Shown one piece after another: positions 33,395 to 46,985 of a stretch of DNA of 64,000 nucleotides; the stretch's first letter is position 1, and each line of letters opens with the position of its first letter. The notes beneath the pieces are model-generated. The model worked only from the letters and a program-made list of their open reading frames with translations. It had not been told where the DNA came from and did not search any database. This DNA is from Notolepis coatsorum (lineage: Eukaryota; Chordata; Actinopteri; Aulopiformes; Paralepididae), in assembly GCA_963971535.1 (NCBI GenBank), contig OZ020598.1, positions 101,975,496 through 102,039,495 of the forward strand. The letters run 5' to 3'. A program made the translations under genes and the position numbers.

Positions 33395-34431
33395 AGCAGG
33401 CAACTGCACCTCCTCATCCATCACGCTCAACATAGGGGCCCCCCAGGGCTGTGTTCTGAGTCCCCTCCTCTACTCCCTGTACACACATGACTGTGTGGCC
33501 CAGCGGAACAACAACACAATCATCAAATTTGCTGACGACACAGTAGTGGTGGGCCTGATCTCTGCCAACGACGAGAGGGCCTACCTGGAAGAGGTAGAGA
33601 ATCTGTCGCAGTGGTGTCAGGAGAACTGCCTCTCCCTGAACGTCAGCAAAACAAAAGAGATGATTGTGGACTTCAAGAGGTCGGGGGTCAGGGACTACAG
33701 CCCCCTCAGCATCGACGGGCCACCGGTTGAGAGAGTGAACAGTTTCAAGTACCTCAGAGTCCACATATCCGAGGACTTGACATGGACCACACACATTGAC
33801 AGTGTTGTGAAGAAGGCACGGCAACGCCTCTACTTCCTCAGGCGCCTAAGGAAGTTCCAAGTCAGTCAGAAGATCCTTAAGAACTTCTACTCATGCACAA
33901 TAGAGAGCATCCTGACTGGCAATATCACCTCCTGGTTTGGGAATAGCACTGCACAAGACCGTAGCAGAGATCGCCCGCTCAGCCGAACACACAATTGGAG
34001 GGCGGCTTCCCACTCTCCAGGACATTTACAACAAGCGGTGCATGGGTAAGGCTAAGATAATTATCAAAGACTCCAGCCACCCAAACAACTGCCTCTATGA
34101 ACTGCTGTGGTCAGGCAAGCGATACCGGAGTCTCATGGCAAGCACAGAAAGACTCAGAAGAAGCTTCTATCCCCAGGCCATCAGTATGCTCAACGAACAA
34201 TAACACTATGTAACAACCATCAAATGCACTCACAGCACACACATCTACACGCACACACTCACTTAAACAAACAACTCACTGCAGCACCCACTTTACACAC
34301 TTTAGAACACCTAAACACACTTTATATTTATTGGTAAAGAATTTGCACTACAACCCATACCTCATTACACCTTACTGTAAATTGTACCTAAATTGTACCT
34401 CATCCCATTTCTGCTTTGCACTATATTATAT
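33395..34431 (+). pseudogene. L2-like LINE, RT and C-terminal region (part 2)
   Basis: Encodes GAPQGCVLSPLLYSLYTHDC, the catalytic TIIKFADDTVVVGLI, LNVSKTKEMIVDF, then NFYSCTIESILTGNITSWF and SFYPQAISMLNEQ, with TAA at 34201. About 8 nt are missing near 33965 compared with the copy at 49919-50770, which shifts the frame. FADD with DYSSAFNTI indicates the CR1/L2/Jockey branch. Confidence 0.88.
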
Positions 34432-34645
34432 TGTAGGAGATGGGAAATCACGACCAGAGAGAGTGAAGTTTCTTTGACCACACATCAGTGTGCATCATTT
34501 ATTAGCATAGCGTGGATACCACAACAAACCAAGCCAAGAGTTCATATGGCCGCTCTAGCTACCCACAATGCCCTGTGTCATTAAAGTGACAGTGTAGGTG
34601 GATTATGTCCAGTCCATGTAAGTGTCCATGTAAGTGCCCACTACA
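34432..34645 (-). mobile_element. Short solo LTR (214 bp) in a LINE 3' UTR
   Basis: Starts TGTAGGAGATG, ends CCCACTACA (TG...CA with TGTAG/CTACA inversion), flanked by ATAT on both sides (34428-34431, 34646-34649). On the minus strand AATAAA occurs about 70 bp before the end, as in an LTR R region. The paralogous LINE 3' UTR near 49680 lacks it, which confirms insertion. A MITE is the alternative. Confidence 0.65.
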
Positions 34646-34917
34646 ATATTGTATATTAGTATATTGTATAGTATATTGTATGGTAACTCAGTTACTTCTA
34701 CTCTGCATTGAACATTGTACATATGTACATACTGAACACTTGTGTCCACATACGTGACTTCTATTTTTTACTTGCTATACTTATTTTATTTTATACTTAT
34801 CTATTTTTGTCTAGCACAGTCTCTGGAGCGTAACAGAAAGAAGCATTTTGTATAAAAGTATTCTGTACTTCTGTATGACAACTAATGAAGAAACTTGAAC
34901 TTGAACTTGATTACATT
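34646..34917 (+). mobile_element. L2-like LINE 3' UTR and tail (part 3)
   Basis: Continues the 3' UTR after the LTR-like insertion and ends with GTATGACAACTAATGAAGAA and a CTTGAA hexamer repeat. Collinear with 49421-49690 in antisense. Confidence 0.88.
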
Positions 34918-35402
34918 GTTGACTAAATGGCTGTAAATCATCAAGTGTTTGAGGTAGCCTATCATACCAGTCAGTATTGGTGTTAACAGGTGATGAAACA
35001 CAAAATGTAGATGTCTAGTTTGAAAATAGAGTATTACAGTAAAAAGAAAAAACAGTGAAACTGTAGAAATTAAGATTAAGTCAAACTATTTTTTTCAACA
35101 GAATACAGTTTACAATCAGAGATAAGTGTAACACAAGTGTCTGACCAGAAAGTGAGAAAGAGGTCTGGTCAGACTTACGTTAAATACACAAGCTTGGAAT
35201 GACAAATGAAAACAAAGTTGAAAAATGAAAAAACAAAGATGACAAAATGGAAAACAAAGATGGGTTTAGGGGTTTTGTCATATCTGACACAAGATGAATA
35301 TGAAACAAAAGACAACAAACAAAAGGACAAGATGGCACATTGTGAAAATATGACATATCTAAGACAAACTGTCCTGGGACCTGGTTGTTAAGAACAATGT
35401 TC
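34918..35402. other. Unassigned A-rich DNA
   Basis: The Lys-rich 61-codon frame at 35206 reflects A-rich composition. Nothing recognised. Confidence 0.5.
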
Positions 35403-36187
35403 TATATCATACTAGCTTCCGCTCAGCGTCATCTGCACTAACCTCACTTCGTGCATATGCACTGAATAAAAACTCACAATGTACCTTTACATACCAACAT
35501 TCGTCTGGCCACACCCCTATCCGCTACCTTCATAAGCAGGTGTGTGGCCCCACACTCGCCTCCTTCTTCACTTTCACCACAAGAAAGTGCCTGTATACCA
35601 ATCACTTGACAAGGGTATTAAGCTGAAGAAAGTTTAGTTACGTGCCAGGGTCAGTGTGCCATGCGGCGTGCTAGTGGGGGGAAGGGCCCGCTCTTGGATG
35701 GGCCCTGTCCGAATACGCTGGCGATGTGGGGGGCGGTGTCACTAGTGACAGCCTGGTGAGGTCTTGATGCTGTGGCGTCGTTGACCTCTCCGGGCCCCCT
35801 TTTTCCGGGGGATCCAGTCCCTTCAGTGGGTCTGGGTCTTCCTTCGCGCTCCGCTGCTAGGGCCTTGCCACAGGGTTGAGTTTGCTCTTGACCCTGTGAT
35901 TTTGGGGGCGGTAACGAGGTTTGTTCCTTCCGTTCGTTCCCTGGTGGCATGCGGGTTGTGCGTGTGCATAGTCGTGGGGTCAAGCCACGGTCTGCTCACC
36001 CTATGCGTTGAGTTGCTCGAGTTCCTCTTTGCACGGTCAGATCCGTCTCCCTCCCGTCCTCCAATAGAGGCTCGGTCCTCCCCGGTTCTGATGGTTGTGG
36101 GGGGCCTCAGTGGGGTACATTTGTCGAGCTTCAAGCTCCCGCTCAGCTCCCGTTGTGCAGATGACGCTGAGCGGAAGCTAGTATGAT
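35403..36187. mobile_element. Fold-back DNA element A with GC-rich core
   Basis: TATATCATACTAGCTTCCGC plus TCAGCGTCATCTGCA at 35401-35436 is exactly inverted at 36154-36189. The interior 35640-36130 is GC-rich with overlapping frames showing no recognised domain. The left 160 bp (35411-35571) is also the inverse of 36294-36452 in the adjacent element. Confidence 0.75.
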
Positions 36188-36195
36188 ATAGAACT

Positions 36196-36481
36196 ATAGG
36201 TTATGAATATAACCGTAGTTCTATGAATACTAGTGACGCTCAGCGTCTGGACGCCACTGCAGCCTTTGATCGCGCCTTGTGGTGACAGATTGGGAAGGAG
36301 GCGAGTGTGGGGCCACACACCTGCTTATGAAGGTAGCGGATAGGGGTGTGGCCAGACGAATGTTGGTATGTAAAGGTACATTGTGAGTTTTTATTCAGTG
36401 CATATGCACGAAGTGAGGTTAGTGCAGATGACGCTGAGCGTCACTAGTATTCATAGAACTACGGTTATATTCATAACCTAT
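36196..36481. mobile_element. MITE-like element B, perfect 52-bp terminal inverted repeats
   Basis: 36196-36247 is the exact reverse complement of 36430-36481 (outer end ATAGGTTATGAATATAACCG; inner end ...GACGCTCAGCGTC). The interior shares about 158 bp, inverted, with the left arm of element A. The outermost bases are themselves a small palindrome (GGTTATGAATATAACC). Target duplication not identified. Confidence 0.85.
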
Positions 36482-37019
36482 CGTTAAGACTGTCGCCCCA
36501 GTGTCTGAGAAATGGTATCCTAGTTATTTTTATATTAACTAGTCAAGGCTGTACAGAGAATAATGTATTTAACAGAGCTATAACATGCTGTCTGTACACT
36601 AGAGTGCTAATAGGCCCAGTAAGCTGTACAAATGATGTAATAGGATGAACCATATAATATCTTCCATAACAGTAGTCACTCATATAATACTGTAATTGGG
36701 CTAACTAACTGAATGTACTATTTCCCATGTAGCTGGGGACCCCCTGGGGCCTCCTCAAGGAGCCCTACAGTTCCTATCTAACAAGAACAATATGGTACGA
36801 GATGTGGAACCTCTATACGCTCAGTTGCAATGAGTCAGGTTTGTTATGATTGAATGACTGCTAACCTCCTTACTGCTTGCATTCTGGCTGCTGAAATACA
36901 TGGAGCTAATGTATATTTTGTGGTTGAAAATACGAGACCCTGGGCAACACTTACGCCATCTGCTCTGTTCTGACCCTCTCCTCCCCAGTACAGGCCAGTG
37001 AGCATATTAGTCTAGTCTC
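36482..37019. other. Unassigned DNA
   Basis: AT-rich unique-looking sequence without open frames or paired repeats. Confidence 0.5.
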
Positions 37020-37060
37020 CTCCCTCCCCCCTCTCTCTCTCCTCTCTATCTCTCTCTCTA

Positions 37061-37093
<33 letters not shown>

Positions 37094-37094
37094 A

Positions 37095-37184
<90 letters not shown>

Positions 37185-37228
37185 CTCTCACTCTCTCTCT
37201 TTCTCTCTCTCTCTTTCTCCCTATCGCT
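37020..37228 (+). repeat. (CT)n microsatellite with poly-C interruptions
   Basis: About 200 bp of CT with CCCCCCC blocks near 37060 and 37095 and scattered TTT variants. Confidence 0.95.
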
Positions 37229-38346
37229 CTCTTATAATGAGTAATTCTACCGAATTAGTGCTATTGCTAGTTGTAACTCTTCCACATGTTTTTCTTTTGC
37301 CTTTGTCAACATTAAATCCAATAACATACATATGTAACTATTATAAATTTGTATTGGTCCTGGTCCATCTCAGGCAACTTTATTACATATTCTAGAAGGC
37401 TTCTTAGTGAAAGATTGCAATTTTTTCAGTCCTGTGTAATTTTGTGTCACACACATGTGCCATTTAAAAAGCATTGTTAAAAGCATTCCAAGTAATTCCT
37501 TTGCTTTCCCCTCAATTAATTGTTTATTTTTATGAAATGGTTAAAAGGGGATCCCCCAACAGGATGTTGGTGATAATATAGTGTTGCAGTGGATGGTAGA
37601 TGGATGGAGAATAGAACAGATAAATAATTGGTATGAATGTATATATACATGTAATGAAACACATATACATACATACATGGTAGTAGTAGTATCTAAGGTA
37701 CATACAAAATATATATATAAAATAAAAAACCCTCTCTTGTGTCACGAGCACCACGGCTGTGATTGGTTGTCTGAAAAGACGCTCAGTGCATCGCTCTGAA
37801 AAGTTCAGAAGTGTTCAACTTTAAACGCTGGGTGCTGCCGCACAAAAAAGCTGAAAAGCGCTGAAAAAAGAAGCCGACTGCAGCGCATTTCCTATAAGCG
37901 GCAGCATGCGGCTGCATACGCTCCCTCCCCATTGGGATCAATTGACAAAAGACGCTTGCGCCCAGAAATATGCGGCAGGTGGACCCGGGCCCTGAGACTC
38001 CTCTGTTTTCAGCCGACCAGCTGGTGAGCACCTTGGTGCTATTCAAGATGCTGGCTTTGAAGCCTTGGGCCTTGTTTACAGTGTCCTACAACACATACTT
38101 GATGAGAGGCCAGTTTTATTGTGTTCCAAAATACCACCTGTCAGGTCAGCGTTTGTATGTAAATGTTCTTATCAACTGACGACATTCCAGGGTCCTCTGG
38201 GCACAGTATTTAGTAGTTGAAACTTGGATGTGGATGTTTGGTGATTTTATCAGACACTTATTGAGTTTATATTGGAAAATAAACACTAATTTACTAAGAA
38301 CTGGTATTATTATTAATGCCATAATTATACCACACAGTAACAAATC
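37229..38346. other. Unassigned DNA
   Basis: A 69-codon frame at 37970-38179 (PLFSADQLVSTLVLFKMLAL) sits between TTTTCAG and a TGTCAG, but no family is recognised and the frame is short. GCTGAAAAGCGCTGAAAAAA near 37850 looks like transposon-end sequence. No gene is claimed. Confidence 0.4.
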
Positions 38347-38740
38347 ATTGTAATCCACAGCCTAGAATGTCTGCCGTGTCTTTCAGCATGGGAGAATGTC
38401 TGTCACGTCATTCAGCATGGAAGAATGATCGTGTTATTAAATTAGCTTCATCTGTGAGTCACGCAGGCTCCTTGAACAAGGTCTTCCAATATGGATTCCT
38501 CTCTCTGCTACGGCAGGGAATTACACATTTCAAAGCAGCAATTAAAATGAAAAGTGAAAAATTGCAGCACCAGTCACCCGGCATGGGACTCGCTGAAAGC
38601 CTGGTGTTTCTCCTGGATGGGTTTTGCAGGACGTAGCACTGCACGCTTTGAGGAGCTCCATGACCGCCTCAGCCCTGAGAGCACGTTCATGAGTTTTCCA
38701 CAACAGAGGGTGAGTTATGTTAGTTTTGTACTAGACACCA
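38347..38740 (+). repeat. Dispersed duplicate segment W (partner at 40956-41310)
   Basis: Shares GTGTTATTAAATTAGCTTCA, CCTTGAACAAGGTCTTCCAA and AAGAGTTTTCCACAACAGAGG blocks, in order, with 40956-41310 at roughly 85-90% by eye. This copy has an additional CAGCATG-containing duplication near 38387-38425. Confidence 0.85.
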
Positions 38741-38746
38741 GTCATG

Positions 38747-39115
38747 CAGTGTTGTAGTCGAGTCACTAAATCTCAAGTCCGAGTTGAGTCTCGAGTCTCG
38801 ATTACCCTAGTCCGAGTCTGAGTCCAGGTCATAATGGGTAAGTCCACTCCACTCTGGAAGTCAAAGAGCTGACTAAAAAAAGGTCTACATTAAACATAAT
38901 GACACAGCAGTCACCATTTCAAAGGGAGTTTATTGACACAATAGCCGACTAGCCATCAATACCTTATGCCAAATGATTAGGGCCTATTAATTATTATTTT
39001 TAATAAATAACTGGATTCATCAATTAACAAGTGTGAGTCCTCATCTGCACCTTCAGAGTCCGAAGGCAGTCAATGCTCCTGAAAATCAGTCCCGGACTCG
39101 ACTACTACAACACTG
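38747..39115. mobile_element. Non-autonomous hAT-like element (CAGTGTTGTAGTCGAGTC ends)
   Basis: CAGTGTTGTAGTCGAGTC at the left pairs with the inverse of GACTCGACTACTACAACACTG at the right. The interior is full of GAGTCCGAGTC-type motifs. The same element recurs at 56782-57288. No matching 8-bp target duplication was found, so it may have mutated. Confidence 0.75.
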
Positions 39116-39254
39116 ATGCTAACATTAGAAAGTCAAAACGTGTGCCCCATATCATGTGCCATGAAATTATTGGATGGAATTTACTGGCTAGCTAGGTTAC
39201 CCTAGTCTCTGTACATACTCTGTACATGTCTCCAATTTGTATGTATATGTGTGT

Positions 39255-39617
39255 TTGTTAAGATAATGATTGCAGCTTATCTTGCGTTGCATTAGGAGGA
39301 AAGGAATCGATGAGAAACGATGAACTCTTTAGCCTTTTTGGCTTGGTTTATTTTCACTTGAGCATAAACATTACTGTAGCACCTGCTACTTCAAGGTGCA
39401 GCGAAGAGAACAGAGAGAAGAGAGAGAACTGAGCCGGTGGACACACCCCTTTTATAAGTTCAGCGTGACGACACACATGTGCGCCTGTACCTTGCGCTTG
39501 ATCGCCCCATAGTGTTACAACAACATTATTGCACTCTTAATATACATTGAACACAAACAGTACAGTATGGCACATAATAATACAACTGAGGACACTTGTA
39601 TACTTTTACTCTTAACA
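39255..39617. mobile_element. Insertion-like segment absent from the paralogous block
   Basis: At 41808-41845 the flanks TCCAATTTGTATGTGTG and TTCAAGTAATTGTTGCC are adjacent. Here they are separated by about 360 bp bounded by GTTAAG/CTTAAC. The interior has CTTTTATAAGTTC and a GA-rich tract; possible LTR or MITE. Confidence 0.5.
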
Positions 39618-39639
39618 GTGTTCAAGTAATTGTTGCCTT

Positions 39640-40955
39640 TAATTTGATTGTACATGTATGTTTGTTTAAATAATTCAAAATTTCTATAAATAAAGGTGTA
39701 AAAGAAGAAAGAAAAACCGGTTACCCCAGTCTATTGTTAACGTTAGATTGGTTAACCCTGACGTTCAATTATATAACCCTACAGTATCTTGTTGACCAAT
39801 TTAACTCTCCTGGCGCTACAATGGTACCCCACGTGGGAATGAGCGAATCAGGGATCTAGGTGAAAAGTCACAAGCCAAAACAGGAAGAGAATCTCTCTGT
39901 CGAATGCATTGACGTCTATGAGAAAAACGTTTTCTGAGCCGTCTCACTCACTTATAATCACTCATTTCTGAACAGATTTTTATGAAATTTGGACAGGTAC
40001 TATGTGTAGACGTCAGGCTATGGACCCAGTGTGTCTTTTCAGCCATACCAATGTTTTTGGAAATACTACTTTTGGACTACTAACTACTACAGAAAATTTT
40101 GCTACAACTCAAGTTCAGACCTATGTTACTCTATTTCATTAGCACTAAAAGTGAGTTTCCAATTTTAACTTCAGAATGTCATCTTTCAAAAGAGACCAGG
40201 CTCATGCATGTGCTATACGTATAAAGTATAGTATTTTGGTTTGCAAAAAAAGTATGCAGTCCTCAAAAACGAAAACTAAAATGGCCAATTTTGGGGGTGC
40301 CTGTAAGGTTTTTATGAATAATATCTAACATGTAAATACATTTTATTTCAAGTTCAATTTCAACAAGTTCAAGTGCAACTACACATGAAGAATAATAAGA
40401 ATAGTAATGATGATAATCATTATCACATATTTTATATCATTGGAAAGCCCTAGTTGTTAACTTCAAAATGGTACCAAATATGAGGTACTTTGAAATACGC
40501 AGTAACTAATAATCTATCACAAACCGATGCAAATTCATGTTCAGGGATTTTCTAAATGGGCCTGCAGCTGCAGGGGTAGGAGGGTTAGTGAATCGCACCT
40601 TGTCGGCGAGTGAGTGTATGGGAGTTGAGTTATGTGAGCGAGAGTAAGTCAATGGTTAATGTTTGGGTGCCAGGCTTAATCTTTTCAAATACTGAAGAGA
40701 AGCGCAGGTATATTTCTGGAATTCTACACGGTGGAAATTATCTAGCATATGATTGTGTCGCAACACAGATGATTCCTCTCGTATCTCACAGCCCAAGGAT
40801 GTGAACGAGGGCGTGAATCAGAAAGAAACACAATGCCTATAAGAATGTGAATTGACCTTTATGTAAGCATACATTCCACCTGCCCTTTTGCCTTTGGCGC
40901 TTTTTATTAAATTAATGGATAGTATGTTTGACTCGTCTCTCACATATGGGTGGAT
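39640..40955 (+). repeat. Dispersed duplicate segments X, Y, Z (partners at 44255-45558)
   Basis: X (39640-39800) matches 44585-44745, Y (39970-40290) matches 44258-44570, and Z (40610-40955) matches 44748-44967 plus 45444-45558. The order is X-Y-Z here but Y-X-Z there. No protein-coding homology in any of them. Confidence 0.85.
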
Positions 40956-41310
40956 CATTGTAATCCACACCCTAGAGTGTCTGCCATGTCTTCATCATGG
41001 GAGAATGAACGTGTTATTAAATTAGCTTCATCTGTGAGTCACACAGGTTCCTTGAACAAGGTCTTCCAATATTGATTCCTCTTTCTGATACGGGAGGGAA
41101 TTACACATTTCAAAGCAGCAATTAAAATGAAAAGGGAAAATATCTATCCAAAACTAGCTTAGCCTTGTAGCAGCAGTCACCCGGCATGGGAATCGCTGAA
41201 AGCCTGGTGTTTCGCCCGGATGGGTGTGGTTTTGCAGGACGTAGCAGTGCACACATTGAAGAGCTCCATGACTGAGTGCACATTAGTTAAGAGTTTTCCA
41301 CAACAGAGGG
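40956..41310 (+). repeat. Duplicate segment W' (partner of 38347-38740)
   Basis: Carries the same ordered blocks as 38347-38740, with a small insertion (ATCTATCCAAAACTAGCTTA near 41141). It ends at CCACAACAGAGG, where the SINE-like block begins. Confidence 0.85.
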
Positions 41311-41740
41311 GGTCTCGAATCCGGGTGTCAGCATTGCCTCCGGCTTGGGCCAGCCGTCATACTAACTCGTTTGGCTGAGTTAGCGGGAGGAAAGTCGATG
41401 GGGTGGTAATCTGGCGTTGTGGACAGCAACTCCTACAGGTCAGGTCAGGGCGCCTGCACAGCAAAAAGACAGGAAGTGGTGAAGGCAGCGTGACCTCCCA
41501 CGCGTTACACTTCACCAATGATAGTCCGCGCTGCCAGGTGAAAAGAGAGCCGCTGGCTGTCTCCGCATGTGTCGGAGGAAGCATGTGGTAGACCTCAGGG
41601 TTCCCTTGACCGACCAGTAGGGGGCACATGCACACAACGACCAGGTAGGGGAGGGGGGAATTGGCTTAACGACTAAATTGGGATGGAAGGAAAAGCATAG
41701 AAAAATCAGGCGGAGAAAAAGAGGATAAAAAAATAAAAAA
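41311..41740 (+). mobile_element. SINE-like repeat with box-B motif
   Basis: GGTCTCGAATCCGGGTG at 41311 is a tRNA box-B-like sequence. A conserved-looking body follows (GTGTCGGAGGAAGCATGTGG, GGGGGGAATTGGCTTAACGA) and an A-rich tail with AAAAAATAAAAAAAG at 41715-41745. Box A is missing, so the head is truncated. Confidence 0.55.
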
Positions 41741-42321
41741 AGAAGAATAATTGCGTGTCTACATTTATGTCTTCAATTAGGTAGTCTGTACATTGAATAA
41801 TTGGGTGTCTCCAATTTGTATGTGTGTTCAAGTAATTGTTGCCGATAAACTCTTAGCCTGCGACAGCCCATATGTGCCTAGCCGTGGATAGGAGGGACTT
41901 GTTGAGGCAACGTCAGATTTTTTTTTTTTTTACATATTGTGAAAGTACAGATTCATACCTTCAAAATAAGCCATCACTTGAACATTTTGGTGGGATACTT
42001 TTCAAGCTACTTCCTATGAATCATGGTGATATCAGAAAACGCATTCAGAGATGAATGGCCTTCGAACTTTGTGGAGAGTTTCACACCTGTGAGTTAAACA
42101 ACTACAACCCTACCCAGAATGCATTGTATTCCATGGCCCCCCTCTCTCTATGGGGACATTAACACCTTGCGTCAAGCTCTTTTGTTATGTCAATTTGTTG
42201 GAAGCCTCACATAAGCCATGTAATGTTGGGGGTCAAGGTATTGGCTGAACCAGGAAGGAAAGGCTACATCAAAATAACTGTGTTTTGTTTCGTAGTGTGA
42301 CTTGTCGTACATACCTTGTAA
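41741..42321. other. Unassigned DNA
   Basis: Includes the short paralogous stretch 41780-41850 (see 39255) and a T-run at 41919. No gene seen. Confidence 0.5.
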
Positions 42322-42580
42322 GTCTGTAGTGTGGTAGTGAAAGGTTAACCTTCTGTAGTTTGGTAGTGAAAGGTTAACCTTCTGTAGTGTGGTAGTGAAA
42401 AGGTTAACATTCTTTAGTGTGGTAGTGAAAGAGTTAACCTTCTGTAGTGTGGTAGTGAAAGGTTAACCTTCTGTAGTGTGGTAGTGAAAGGTTTAGCCTT
42501 CTGTAGTGTGGTAGTGAAAGGTTAACCTTATGTAGTGTGGTAGTGAACATGTTAACCGTATGTAGTGTGGTAGTGAAATG
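42322..42580 (+). repeat. 29-bp minisatellite, ~9 units
   Basis: The unit TTCTGTAGTGTGGTAGTGAA plus AGGTTAACC repeats about nine times with single-base variants. Confidence 0.93.
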
Positions 42581-42680
42581 CTTGTGGGGAAAAGGAACTA
42601 AAAATAATTGATGGCAATGAAAACCTGACTTGTAGAGTCTGATGCCATAGAGATGCACATTTCATGCAGACTAGTACATG

Positions 42681-44254
<1,574 letters not shown>

Positions 44255-44967
44255 CGTTGAAATTTGGATATGGACTAGGCTTCAGGCTATGGCTCCGTCT
44301 GGATTTGTAAGCCATTCCACCTTCTGGGGAAATACTACCTCTGGACTACTAACTACTACAGAAAAACTTGAGTAACACGTTTTTCTATAACTCAAGTTCA
44401 GACCTATGTTACTCTATTACGTTAGCACTAAAAGTGAAAAAAATGAATGTCATCTTTCAAAAGAGATCAGGCTCATGCATGTGCTATAAGTATAAAGTAT
44501 GTTGTTTTGGTTTGCGGAAAAAGTATGCAGTCCTCAAGTTCTAGTTAAAAAATGGCCACTTTTCTGCCCGCTTGATAAGAGGTTAATTTGATTGTACAGT
44601 ACATGTATGTTTGTTCAAATAATTGAAAAATCCTATAAATAAAGGTGTAAAAAAATCATAAACTGGTTACCCCAGTCTGTTGTTAGCGTTAGATTGGTTA
44701 ACCCTGACGTTCAATTATATAACCCTATCTTGTCGACCAATTGTATGAGAGTTGAGCTATGTGAGCGAGAGTGAGTCAATGGTTAATGTTTGGGTGCCAG
44801 GCTTCATCTTTTCAAATACTGAAGAGAAGCGCAGGTATATTTCTGGAATTCTACAGGGGATAAATTATCTAGCATATGATTGTGTCGCGGCACAGATGTT
44901 TCCTCTCTTATCGCACAGCCCAAGGATGTGAATGAGGATGTGAATCAGAAAGAAACACAATGCCTAT
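44255..44967 (+). repeat. Duplicate segments Y', X', Z' (partners at 39640-40955)
   Basis: Y' contains CTACTAACTACTACAGAAAA and GTCATCTTTCAAAAGAGATC. X' contains TTGGTTAACCCTGACGTTCA. Z' contains AATGTTTGGGTGCCAGGCTT. Z' is broken at 44967 (CAATGCCTAT) and resumes at 45444. Confidence 0.85.
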
Positions 44968-45558
<591 letters not shown>

Positions 45559-45699
45559 GCTGCAGCAGCACGAGAGAGAGACGTGTCTGCAGGGACGTCT
45601 GGTCGAGGAGCTACAAGGAGAAGGAGCAGACATCTCATCTTTATCATAACCTAAATCGAATGCATAATTCCATGATCACAAAAACGACACGCACGGCAG

Positions 45700-46563
45700 A
45701 CCTATATTCTGTTTCTATTTGATTTATTACATAAAGAGTTAAACAAAAGGAAACAAATACATAATGACCATATTGTGTAGAAGTTTAGAAGCCTAGAGGC
45801 TTATAGTGAACTTCCCCTGTTTTGTCAAATCAAACATACAAAAATATACATATTATTAAAAAAAATACCAGTAATACATTGAAAAGATATGTGTAAATAC
45901 AAACATACATACACACTGTACATACATGCATATATACTGCATAATTAATAATACATAACCACCTACCCACCTGGCTGCCTATACAAACCTACACCCCCAC
46001 ATAACCAAATGCTTACATACATGTACCTATTTATCTACAGCTTTTTGGATATGAGCATTTGTTTATAGTTTGCTTTAAAAATAAGTAGAGATGGAGATTT
46101 TTTCAACATAGGATCATCAGCGGCATTCCAAAGATTAGGCCCTCTATACTGAGAACTGCCTAAGAGAAGTACAACAATAAGATTATGCAGGTCCTTGGAC
46201 TGATGTGTGAATTATGAATGAAAATCCAAATTAAAGAAAAAAATATATTAAAACCATTTGGTAGATTGTGATAATCATAAATGCATGTGTACACAAATAT
46301 ATCTGTAGAAGAATTAACCTCAGACACAAACAGAATGTTTAGTTTATTGAAAAGAGGAGCAGATTGTTGAAGTAAAATCATTTTTGAAGATGAGATGAAT
46401 GAGTGCTAGCCCATATTATGTTACAATAAGATATGTAAGGAAAGATCACACTATAATACAGGACTAAAAAACAATACCTGAAGTGTGGATGTCGAAAAGC
46501 TTGAAGATAACGGGTGATTCCGCAGTGATCTACACCTGTCATGGAATGAAGACAGTGAGCCAT
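45700..46563 (-). pseudogene. Decayed LINE C-terminal region and 3' UTR
   Basis: The minus strand reads FLVLYYSVIFPYISYCNIIW (46378-46470), and after several stops LGSSQYRGPNLWNAAD...SPSLLIFKANYKQML (about 46039-46170). This matches the post-RT 'YPYL.YCN..W' and 'WNSLP...FK..LK' segments of fish LINEs. The 3' UTR continues toward 45700. Multiple stops and frame changes. Confidence 0.6.
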
Positions 46564-46730
46564 ATGAGTCTGCGAGGTTCTTGATAGGGTCCCTCAAAAT
46601 ATCAAAAACACGATCAAAAGTCTCATTTAGACTTTTGCCAGAAAGCAGGCCGAGAGCCACTTACAGCGGGTTGGAAACCGCCAACTCCGTCCGCAGCTCA
46701 AATATAAGATGATTACACATTTTATATTTT

Positions 46731-46985
46731 AATAGAATAGAATAGAAATATTTATTATCCCGAGGGAAATTTGACACTACAAATCGCTCACATTAAACAT
46801 TTAGACAGAACAAAGTCACGAATAAGAATAACAAAACAAATTGCCTAAGAATAAGAATAGAATAAAATATACAGAAGTCTATAGTAAGTGTAATATTGCA
46901 CAGTGTTGTTTCAAAAGTAAAAGTCCAGGAAGATGGTAACTGTCACTCTGTGCTCAGTGATGCAGTGAGGCACAGTGATGCATTT
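46731..46985 (-). mobile_element. LINE 3' UTR/tail fragment
   Basis: The minus strand ends CAAATTTCCCTCGGGATAATAAATA followed by TTCTA pentamer-type repeats (46731-46748 on plus as TAGAATAGAATAG). This is the standard LINE tail layout. No coding part remains. Confidence 0.6.

Noticed and set aside
33414-33824. Minus-strand 136-codon frame, also on plus at 50306-50716
   Set aside because: Antisense shadow of the LINE RT; it recurs only because the LINE is repeated.
37970-38179. Possible host exon (PLFSADQLVSTLVLF) between TTTTCAG and TGTCAG
   Set aside because: Short, no recognisable family, several alternative frames equally open, no neighbouring exon.
38739-39123. 8-bp target duplication for the hAT-like element at 38747-39115
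   Set aside because: Flanks CAGTCATG and ATGCTAAC do not match, so only the terminal repeats are used as evidence.
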